Origin: Bacillota bacterium
GTDB lineage: Bacteria > Bacillota > Clostridia > Christensenellales > Borkfalkiaceae
NCBI GenBank assembly: GCA_003343805.1
Contig: QAKM01000105.1
Coordinates: 1 to 6,144 of the forward strand
Direction: 5' to 3'
Length of the DNA: 6,144 bases
Shown: one piece after another, positions 1 to 4,121 of the stretch
How positions within the stretch are numbered: the stretch's first letter is position 1
Layout: every line of letters starts with the position of its first letter
The notes under the pieces: model-generated
Databases searched by the model: none
Told to the model about the DNA's origin: nothing
What the model saw: the letters and a program-made list of their open reading frames with translations, nothing else
Program-made: the position numbers and the translations under genes

Positions 1-1
1 G

Positions 2-61
2 GCTGAGAGCGGCTTTGCACCGGAAGAGATCGAAGAAATCCTTTACTGTTGTGAGTTTTAG
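2..61 (+). CDS. C-terminal end of an unidentified protein (partial)
   Basis: The frame beginning at base 2 is open from the window edge to a TAG at 59-61 and reads AESGFAPEEIEEILYCCEF. The mix of acidic and hydrophobic residues looks like a real helical C-terminus rather than noise. The Shine-Dalgarno sequence of the next gene starts right after the stop, which fits an operon. Only 19 residues are visible, so neither family nor function can be given. The frame could be a chance opening. Confidence 0.4.
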   Translation, partial: AESGFAPEEIEEILYCCEF

Positions 62-71
62 GGGGAAGAAG

Positions 72-350
72 ATGTTGATTTTGGAATTCCTATTTAACGC
101 TCAGCTTGAATTACCCGGGAGTTGGAAGGCGGAAATTCAATATGGGAAAGACGCTGAGATCGTGCGTCAGTTGAAGAAAAAGATTGAGGCGGGGCTCAGT
201 GAAGAGCAGCGTCTTCTCTGGGACGAGTATTCCAGCAAGGGGGTACAGCTCCACCATCTGGAGTGCTGGAAAGACTTCGAACGCGGGTTTGTGCTGGGAA
301 TGAAACTGCTGATGGAAGTCGTGGAGCGTTCCGAACATATGGAGTACTGA
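72..350 (+). CDS. DUF6809-like small protein
   Basis: This 92-residue soluble protein has no signal peptide or membrane segment. The ATG at 72 is chosen because GGGGGAAG (61-68) sits just upstream; an in-frame ATG at 15 would overlap the preceding frame and has no good ribosome site. The C-terminal half is the most telling: LSEEQRLLWDEY, then a linker, then the helix FERGFVLGMKLLMEV. This matches my memory of the DUF6809 family, small helical proteins common in Clostridia phages and mobile elements, whose function is unknown. The gene lies 10 bp downstream of the preceding frame and 43 bp upstream of the next gene in the same direction, so all three are probably co-transcribed. The family call rests on pattern memory; that the gene is coding is more certain. 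Confidence 0.68.
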   Translation: MLILEFLFNAQLELPGSWKAEIQYGKDAEIVRQLKKKIEAGLSEEQRLLWDEYSSKGVQLHHLECWKDFERGFVLGMKLLMEVVERSEHMEY

Positions 351-393
351 ACCAATGATAAAGAAGGCCCTGACGGGCCGGAAAGGAAATCTT

Positions 394-669
394 ATGAGCA
401 TTCACGAATTGGACGCCAAGGTAAAGGATCTGCGGGAGCTTCGCAATTTCGAGGCGGAGATCAAAGCGGAGATCGCCGTCATTGAAGATGAACTGAAGGC
501 GGAGATGCTGGCTCGGAACACAGATACGCTGCAGGGGCAGGACTGCACCATTACCTGGAAAACCATTGTCACCCGTCGGTTCGACAGCGCGGCCTTCCGG
601 CTGACCCACGCGGAGCTGTTTCGGCAGTACAGCAAGGCCACCACCAGCCGCCGGCTGGTGATTGCCTGA
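394..669 (+). CDS. Small coiled-coil protein, phage recombination-associated type
   Basis: This 91-residue protein starts at ATG 394, preceded by GGAAAGGAAAT (380-390). An upstream in-frame ATG at 355 lacks a ribosome site. Residues 1-45 are heptad-rich and highly charged (LDAKVKDLRELRNFEAEIKA onward), which suggests a coiled coil. The second half, with TITWKTIVTRRFDSAAFR and ending TTSRRLVIA, resembles small proteins I recall beside YqaJ-type exonucleases and other recombination genes in Firmicutes prophages, where a 'WK...R.D..A.....P' pattern and a TTSRRF/L tail recur. No enzyme motif is visible, and the molecular role is unknown. The stop at 667-669 lies just before a strong hairpin, so this is the last gene of the leftward operon. 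The association is from memory and only moderately sure. Confidence 0.66.
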   Translation: MSIHELDAKVKDLRELRNFEAEIKAEIAVIEDELKAEMLARNTDTLQGQDCTITWKTIVTRRFDSAAFRLTHAELFRQYSKATTSRRLVIA

Positions 670-672
670 CAG

Positions 673-714
673 AAAATGTCCCCGTCAGGACCGGTGTCCT
701 GACGGGGACGTTTT
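673..714. terminator. Strong bidirectional terminator between convergent genes
   Basis: Arms 678-691 and 696-709 (GTCCCCGTCAGGAC and its exact reverse complement) form a perfect 14-bp stem with a CGGT loop. The stem extends outward by a T-G wobble and four A-T pairs, because AAAAT precedes it and GTTTT follows it. Each strand therefore ends the stem with a run of T. It starts 3 bp after the stop of the plus-strand gene and ends 4 bp before the stop of the minus-strand toxin gene, so it probably terminates both. Confidence 0.92.
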
Positions 715-718
715 ACAA

Positions 719-1063
719 TCATGGGTGTTCCTGCCTGGTGAGATGAGAAGAGAGGTCGCGGCCCTTGGTGCAGACCGCACGGATGTAAACACAAGCATGC
801 GCTTCGTCCACACTATACAGAACCACATCGTTGCGAAAGGTGAATAGGCGGACGCCCTTGGAGTGCCATGGCTCTATACTATACAGCGGATACTTAAGGG
901 GCATAGTCTTTAAATTCTGTTGGATCGCATCCCGGAGCCGAGTATACCAAGTTAGGGCCAGCGCCGGGTCGCGGAATTGGCAGCTGATATAGTCCGCCTT
1001 CTCCTCCAGATCCTGGATGGCGGTCTCCGTGTAGGCGGTTTTATACTGCTGAGTTGTTTCCAT
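719..1063 (-). CDS. RelE/ParE-superfamily toxin of a type II toxin-antitoxin system
   Basis: This 114-residue protein has the layout of the RelE/ParE fold. An N-terminal helix pair (TAIQDLEEKADYISCQF, residues 14-30) is followed by a second helix (LALTWYTRLRDAIQQNL, 35-51), the loop MPLKYPL, and a strand region GVRLFTFRNDVVLYSVDE (70-87) ending in VYIRAVCTKGRD (92-103). Arg72, Arg95 and the Arg102-Asp103 pair fit the conserved basic positions of the family. RelE-type members cut mRNA on the ribosome, while ParE-type members poison gyrase; which one applies cannot be decided from sequence alone. The ATG at 1061-1063 follows AAGGAG (complement of 1074-1079). The gene overlaps the antitoxin by 23 bp, implying translational coupling. 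It ends almost at the shared terminator. Confidence 0.88.
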   Translation of the reverse strand: METTQQYKTAYTETAIQDLEEKADYISCQFRDPALALTWYTRLRDAIQQNLKTMPLKYPLYSIEPWHSKGVRLFTFRNDVVLYSVDEAHACVYIRAVCTKGRDLSSHLTRQEHP

Positions 1064-1349
1064 AGATCAGACGCTCCTTCATCCGGGCATCCGCAGCCTC
1101 TTGAGAGAACACACGCCCCTCCAGAATATCTGCCTCGCTCTTTGCCAGCTTGGCACTAATCTCCTGAGCGGTCATCTCGTCCCAGGTCTTCAGCGTGGGC
1201 CGGAAAGGCATTCCACCCTCTCGCAAGCTCTGCTGTGCAAAAATACGGACTGCCTCGGCAAAGGAAGTCCCGAGACTTTTATAGAGCGCCTCTACCTGGG
1301 TTTTGAGATCGCTGTCCATTCTAACCTGAAAAGTCGATTCCATCGCCAT
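1041..1349 (-). CDS. RelB/DinJ-family antitoxin
   Basis: This 102-residue protein should neutralise the overlapping downstream toxin and repress the operon. Residues 3-50 match the RelB/DinJ ribbon-helix-helix pattern: the strand STFQVRMDSDLK, a helix with LYKSLGTSFAEAVRIFAQQSL, then GGMPFRP. The remainder (TWDEMTAQEISAKLAKSEADILEG and on) is a charged, probably extended toxin-binding tail. The ATG at 1349 is preferred because a full AAGGAGG lies 8 nt upstream on the minus strand. A GTG at 1358 in the same frame overlaps that ribosome site and is rejected. The promoter and operator lie directly upstream at 1363-1401. The gene order, antitoxin first with an overlapping toxin, is standard for the family. 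Confidence 0.88.
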   Translation of the reverse strand: MAMESTFQVRMDSDLKTQVEALYKSLGTSFAEAVRIFAQQSLREGGMPFRPTLKTWDEMTAQEISAKLAKSEADILEGRVFSQEAADARMKERLIYGNNSAV

Positions 1350-1362
1350 AGCGAGCACCTCC

Positions 1363-1384
1363 TTGTAGTGCTATCGTACTACAA
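1363..1384. promoter_or_regulatory. Palindromic operator for antitoxin autoregulation
   Basis: TTGTAGT (1363-1369) and ACTACAA (1378-1384) are exact inverted repeats around an 8-bp centre that contains most of the -10 element. A ribbon-helix-helix antitoxin bound here would cover the -10 and start site. The palindrome is seen directly; its use as the RelB/DinJ operator is inferred from position and family behaviour. Confidence 0.62.
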
Positions 1385-1401
1385 TCTAGCAGGAGAGTCA
1401 A
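1373..1401 (-). promoter_or_regulatory. Sigma-A-type promoter of the toxin-antitoxin operon
   Basis: Reading the minus strand, TTGACT (complement of 1396-1401) is one base off the -35 consensus. After exactly 17 bp comes TACGAT (complement of 1373-1378), which matches four of six -10 bases. Transcription would start near 1366, leaving a leader of only about 15-20 nt before the antitoxin ATG. Confidence 0.7.
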
Positions 1402-1411
1402 GGATAAACCT

Positions 1412-1515
1412 GACGTATTTGTATAGAAATACGACGACCAAAAGTCAACTATTCCAAGGAATTCGTGCCGCACAATAGAAAATGTCGTATTTTCACACGC
1501 AAAATGTCGTATTTT
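1412..1515. repeat. Four-copy GWCGTATTT repeat cluster upstream of the recombinase
   Basis: GACGTATTT (1412-1420) and AAATACGAC (1427-1435) form an inverted repeat with one mismatch pair and a 6-bp spacer, GTATAG; the inner seven pairs are perfect. Two further copies lie in direct orientation inside identical 15-mers AAAATGTCGTATTTT at 1479-1493 and 1501-1515, spaced 22 bp, about two helical turns. The 15-mer is itself a weak palindrome (AAAAT...ATTTT). Inverted arms around a 6-8 bp spacer are the usual form of a tyrosine-recombinase core site, and same-face direct copies could be accessory arms. An operator array controlling the recombinase is an equal alternative. No clear recombinase promoter could be picked in 1402-1540. 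Confidence 0.6.
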
Positions 1516-1540
1516 GAGCGTTAAAAGAAGGTGAAAAAGT

Positions 1541-2113
1541 TTGAATAAGCGAACTGTGGCATTGACCACAGAACAGTATAAGGAAATTATTTTCCTTATG
1601 AAGAGTGGGTTCACTGGAAGCCGACCAAATGAGCCGATTGCCACCGCCTTGATGCTGGAGGCCAATCTGGGACTGCGGATCTCCGATATTCTGAGATTGC
1701 GCCTGTCAGACATTGTAAAGGACGGGGAACGTTATCGGCTCGCGATTACAGAGCAGAAAACCGGGAAGGCAAGGACATTCACGGTGCCTTTGGCTCTGTA
1801 CCAGTTCATCCGCTGCTACTGCTTGGATCACGGGCTCTCCGAAGATCAGCGGATTTTCCCTATGACGGAGAGAACCGTCCAGCGGCATTTGAAACTAGCT
1901 TGCGACCATCTGGGATATACCGGCATCAGTACCCACAGCTTCCGGAAGTATTACGCCACGGAGATCTACAAGAACAGCGGATACAATATTGCGCTGGTAC
2001 AGCAGCTGCTCCAGCACAGCTCTACCGCTGTCACCCAGCGGTATATCGGGATTCAGCAGCAGGAAGTGGAGCGCGCAATAGAACGCCATTTACAGCTTGA
2101 TGTATCGGGGTGA
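1541..2113 (+). CDS. Short tyrosine recombinase (catalytic-domain-only integrase)
   Basis: This 190-residue site-specific recombinase would cut and rejoin DNA through a 3'-phosphotyrosine intermediate. The catalytic set is complete: Arg46 in LGLRISD, Lys73 in EQKTGK, His132 and Arg135 in THSFRK, His159 in LLQHSS and the nucleophile Tyr168 in QRYIGI. Typical integrases of 300-400 residues carry N-terminal arm-binding and core-binding domains; here only about 30 residues precede the catalytic domain, as in FimB/FimE-size enzymes. The start is a TTG at 1541 with GAAGGTG 7 nt upstream; no better ATG exists that keeps the fold. The neighbouring upstream repeat cluster is a candidate binding region. 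The gene overlaps or abuts the DUF3846 gene, so both are likely co-translated. It may act in excision of this element or in local inversion or resolution. Confidence 0.9.
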   Translation: MNKRTVALTTEQYKEIIFLMKSGFTGSRPNEPIATALMLEANLGLRISDILRLRLSDIVKDGERYRLAITEQKTGKARTFTVPLALYQFIRCYCLDHGLSEDQRIFPMTERTVQRHLKLACDHLGYTGISTHSFRKYYATEIYKNSGYNIALVQQLLQHSSTAVTQRYIGIQQQEVERAIERHLQLDVSG

Positions 2114-2121
2114 TGAACCAG

Positions 2122-2490
2122 ATGATAATTTTATTGATCCAGCCAGGTGAAAAGCCTGCTTTGGCAGAGATCAGCGGGACACTGGAGTCAATGCAGAAAA
2201 TGGTAGGCGGCTATATCCAGGTCCTATATCCGTTTGATGATCCAATCGCTCTGGTTTGCAACGAAGAGGGGAAGCTCTTGGGGCTTCCTCTAAACAGGGG
2301 CCTGCGGGACGGCTGCGGCCGGATCTACGATACCATCGCCGGGACGTTCTTCCTCTGCGGCGCTCCGCCGGATACTGACCATTTGGACAGCTTACCGGAG
2401 GGACTGGTCGGAAAGTATCAGCGGAGGTTTGCTTCTCCTGAGGTGTTTATAAACATCGGCGGCACTCTGCTTGCCTTTCCGTATCTGTAA
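2122..2490 (+). CDS. DUF3846-family protein
   Basis: This is a 122-residue soluble protein. The N-terminus MIILLIQPGEKP, the segment LESMQKMVGGYIQVLYPFDD, and IALVCNEEGKLLGLPLNRGLRD followed by IYDTIAGTFFLCG are the hallmarks of DUF3846, a family of unknown function frequent on Firmicutes conjugative elements and phages. ATG 2122 is preferred because GGGGTG (2107-2112), spanning the recombinase stop, lies at proper distance and homologues begin with this 'M-x-hydrophobic-PG' pattern. An ATG at 2113 (overlapping the TGA stop by one base) would add three residues but has no spaced ribosome site. Translational coupling to the recombinase is likely either way. The sequence shows no enzyme motif. 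Confidence 0.85.
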   Translation: MIILLIQPGEKPALAEISGTLESMQKMVGGYIQVLYPFDDPIALVCNEEGKLLGLPLNRGLRDGCGRIYDTIAGTFFLCGAPPDTDHLDSLPEGLVGKYQRRFASPEVFINIGGTLLAFPYL

Positions 2491-2757
2491 CTGTATTCCA
2501 TTAGTCCGTACTGTATTGATATATGAAGATAGTTCTGTTATCAAAAGGTGCGCTCATAGCGGGAGAGGCAGTGGACAGACAGGGACATTCCCGTCTGCCC
2601 ACTGCACACAATAAAGAAATTCCTTTTTGGAAAGATTTTTGGTCAATACGCTCTGCGTGTTTGGAAATCTCGAGCGCATATGATCTCATATTATCTCTCA
2701 GAAGCCCAAAGAGTTAAAAATGATTTCAGATGAACATGACAGTAATGGGGAACCAAG
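2491..2757. other. Non-coding stretch with a long imperfect hairpin
   Basis: No convincing gene lies between the DUF3846 stop and the inverted-repeat cluster. The main structure is an imperfect hairpin at 2568-2605: GCAGTGG pairs with CCACTGC, then one mismatch, a 5-bp stem, a bulged A and a 4-bp stem close on a short loop. It is not followed directly by a T-run, so it is not a textbook terminator. A weak TTCC/GGAA hairpin with T-runs follows near 2620-2640. TGCGCTC (2549-2555) and GAGCGCA (2672-2678) are inverted and flank both. The stretch may hold the 3' end of the recombinase transcript and the promoter of mobC, but neither is certain. Confidence 0.5.
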
Positions 2758-2834
2758 AAGGGAAGTGACGGCATCGTCCTTCCCCTTGCGATACCCATAA
2801 GGGTATATATGGCATACGGAGATATGCCGTCACC
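2758..2834. other. Candidate transfer origin (oriT): clustered inverted repeats before mobC
   Basis: Four inverted repeats crowd into about 75 bp. GGGAAG (2760-2765) pairs with CTTCCC (2779-2784). GTGACGGCAT (2765-2774) is the exact reverse complement of ATGCCGTCAC (2824-2833). ATACCC (2791-2796) pairs with GGGTAT (2801-2806), and GGCATA (2811-2816) with TATGCC (2823-2828). Some arms are shared, so alternative folds compete. The cluster ends 30 bp before mobC. Relaxase-containing elements usually place oriT directly upstream of the relaxosome genes, with inverted repeats next to the nick site. I could not match a known nick sequence, so the role is inferred; an RNA-level switch in the mobC leader is the other option. 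Confidence 0.55.
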
Positions 2835-2863
2835 CAAAATCAACCGAAAGGATATGAGAGATC

Positions 2864-3133
2864 ATGAAAGAATCGAAATTTACTGTAAGAGCAACTGCAG
2901 AGGAATGCGAGCAGATCCGAAAGCGGGCAGAATCGGCAAACATGAGTGTGAACCGCTATCTGATCGAATCTGCATTACATTCCATGCTTAGAAATGACCG
3001 ACAACTCAGTCTTCTGATGGGGCAGCTTTGCAGCCTGGAAAATCATATGCGTGGATCCACAGACTTCTATGAATTGCAGAAGAAAGTCAGTGATTGGCGG
3101 CAGCAGACCATGAAGATCATGGAGGGCTGCTGA
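2864..3133 (+). CDS. mobC: MobC-like relaxosome accessory protein (ribbon-helix-helix)
   Basis: This 89-residue DNA-binding protein is expected to bind oriT and help the relaxase load and nick. Residues 4-40 follow the MobC/NikA ribbon-helix-helix pattern: the strand SKFTVRATAEE, helix CEQIRKRAESA, turn NMSVNRYLIESAL. The second half (QLSLLMGQLCSLENHMRG onward) is helical and could dimerise or contact the relaxase. The ATG at 2864 fits the family start; upstream there is an AAAGGA (2847-2852) at somewhat long spacing and GAGAG closer. It sits between the inverted-repeat cluster and the relaxase, one base from the relaxase start, which is the normal context. The family call is good; other RHH regulators are possible but fit the setting less well. 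Confidence 0.82.
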   Translation: MKESKFTVRATAEECEQIRKRAESANMSVNRYLIESALHSMLRNDRQLSLLMGQLCSLENHMRGSTDFYELQKKVSDWRQQTMKIMEGC

Positions 3134-3134
3134 T

Positions 3135-3683
3135 ATGGCATTGATGAAGTTTATTACAGAGAACGCATTGAACAGTTCATATGTTGAAAAATATAAGGAT
3201 GATAACGCTATTGGAAATGTCGTCAATTATGTTTGTAATCCGGAAAAGACCGATGGTTGTATTGGCGGTTGGGCAGTGGACCCCTGTCATGCTGCATATG
3301 AAATGGAATTATTGGCAAAGCTATTTCATAATGATCGGGGAGTCCGACTGCGGCATTGGGTCATTACATTTTCGGATAGTGAGCTGTGTGAACTGGAAAG
3401 CCGATTTCGCTGCAATACTATGGCTGCTTTATATTGCTTGGGCGCGTATCTTTCCGCATTTTATAAAGAAAGATACCAAATCCTATATGCTGTTCATGGT
3501 AGTGACCGGCCACATATCCATTTTGTGATGAACACGGTTTCCTACGTGGACGGAAAGAAGTTCTCTGGAAGTAAGGCAGACTATTATCAATACGAAAAAT
3601 ACGCCAAAGGAATTGCTCACCAGGCGGGATTGACGCTGTACACAGTGAAGGATCATATGGCGACAAAATACTACCATTCATAA
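3135..3683 (+). CDS. Relaxase/mobilization nuclease, minimal catalytic domain
   Basis: This 182-residue protein should nick one strand at oriT and stay bound to the 5' end during transfer. Tyr32 in NVVNYVCNPEKT is the probable nucleophile, matching the 'Y-hydrophobic-x-NPEKT' start of the relaxase family (PF03432). RHWVITF (73-79) is the central strand. His121, His127 and His129, in a stretch ending DRPHIHFVMN, give the metal-binding His triad, and DGKKF follows as usual. Common MobP-type relaxases are 300-500 residues or more; here the protein stops soon after the nuclease core (about residue 180) at tandem TAA codons, with no primase, helicase or C-terminal DNA-binding extension. GGAGG (3121-3125) lies 9 nt before the ATG, inside the end of mobC, so the two are coupled. 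It may be naturally short or a truncated descendant. Confidence 0.88.
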   Translation: MALMKFITENALNSSYVEKYKDDNAIGNVVNYVCNPEKTDGCIGGWAVDPCHAAYEMELLAKLFHNDRGVRLRHWVITFSDSELCELESRFRCNTMAALYCLGAYLSAFYKERYQILYAVHGSDRPHIHFVMNTVSYVDGKKFSGSKADYYQYEKYAKGIAHQAGLTLYTVKDHMATKYYHS

Positions 3684-3698
3684 TAAATGCAGAAACCC

Positions 3699-3730
3699 GA
3701 ATGCTGTGGCCTGAATCGGCCACAGCATTT
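3699..3730. terminator. Hairpin terminator shared by the relaxase and the HTH gene
   Basis: AATGCTGTGGCC (3700-3711) and GGCCACAGCATT (3718-3729) form a perfect 12-bp stem around a 6-nt loop, extended by a G-T wobble. It lies 16 bp after the relaxase stop and 6 bp before the stop of the minus-strand HTH gene. The T-runs are weak and broken on both sides, so efficiency may be moderate. Its position between convergent genes supports bidirectional use. Confidence 0.82.
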
Positions 3731-3735
3731 CTGTG

Positions 3736-3924
3736 TTATTCGTCTAGTCCACTGTTTTGGCGGATGAATTGGATGACAGCCTCCTTGGGGATCAGCCAGA
3801 CACGTCCGTTGCGAAAGGCCTTCAGTTGTCCGCTGGCCAGCAGCGGATAAATAGCCCCGCGGCCCATCCGCAATAGGGTACAAACTTCGGGGACTGTCAG
3901 CAAGTCTTCGGCTTCTTCAAACAT
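3736..3924 (-). CDS. Excisionase-family helix-turn-helix DNA-binding protein
   Basis: This 62-residue protein is almost entirely one MerR-like HTH domain of the excisionase type (HTH_17). The pattern is LLTVPEVCTLLRMGRGAIYP (residues 8-27), then LLASGQLKAFRNGRVWLIP (28-46) and KEAVIQFI, which match the 'LTVxEvAxlLxvsxxtVYxLlxxGxLxAxrxGrxWrIpkxxvxxfl' family pattern. Proteins like this either direct excision with a tyrosine recombinase or regulate element genes. ATG at 3922-3924 follows GGGAGG (complement of 3935-3940) at 10 nt. It is convergent with the relaxase and divergent from the large orphan gene, with about 200 bp between. It is not next to the recombinase, so a role as its directionality factor is possible but unproven. 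Confidence 0.85.
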   Translation of the reverse strand: MFEEAEDLLTVPEVCTLLRMGRGAIYPLLASGQLKAFRNGRVWLIPKEAVIQFIRQNSGLDE

Positions 3925-4065
3925 ATAATTCAGACCTCCCGTGATGATTTACATAGATGTTTGACCATGAGAGTTGTAATCTGTTCCACGCAATGCATGT
4001 CGGATGAAGCAAAGCTGTCAGGTGCCTTTAAAGTGCGCAAATATGTGTAAAAAATTCCTGGCCCC

Positions 4066-4095
4066 TTGTCAAAAAGCTATCTCATTGCGTATAAT
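4066..4095 (+). promoter_or_regulatory. Near-consensus promoter of the large orphan gene
   Basis: TTGTCA (4066-4071, five of six -35 bases) and a perfect TATAAT (4090-4095) are separated by 18 bp. The expected start is near 4102, giving a leader of about 20 nt that holds little more than the ribosome site GAGGGAGG (4106-4113). This is the clearest promoter in the window and suggests constitutive expression unless an operator in 3925-4065 applies. Confidence 0.82.
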
Positions 4096-4121
4096 CGCCA
4101 ATATAGAGGGAGGTTTTGAAC

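Noticed and set aside
366..379. Small hairpin GGCCC-TGAC-GGGCC between the first two genes
   Set aside because: Only five base pairs, no T-run, and it lies right before the ribosome site of the next gene; too weak to call a terminator.
196..609. A 137-residue open frame on the minus strand across the two left-hand genes
   Set aside because: It runs antisense to two genes with good ribosome sites and family resemblance, and it crosses the gap between them. Its protein is Pro/Arg-rich with no family pattern, typical of a shadow frame in GC-rich DNA.
1101..1478. A 125-residue plus-strand frame
   Set aside because: It is antisense to the antitoxin and crosses its promoter and operator; no ribosome site and no family pattern.
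1479..1515. Short direct repeats as the start of a CRISPR array
   Set aside because: Only two 15-bp units with a 7-bp gap, no spacer-length DNA and no cas genes; they match better as protein-binding or recombination sites.
2523..2717. A 64-residue plus-strand frame in the intergenic region
   Set aside because: No ribosome site before the ATG, and most of it is occupied by the long imperfect hairpin; composition does not look like a real protein.
2809..2991. A 60-residue plus-strand frame overlapping the start of mobC
   Set aside because: It overlaps the inverted-repeat cluster and the conserved ribbon-helix-helix coding region in another frame; mobC is clearly the real gene.
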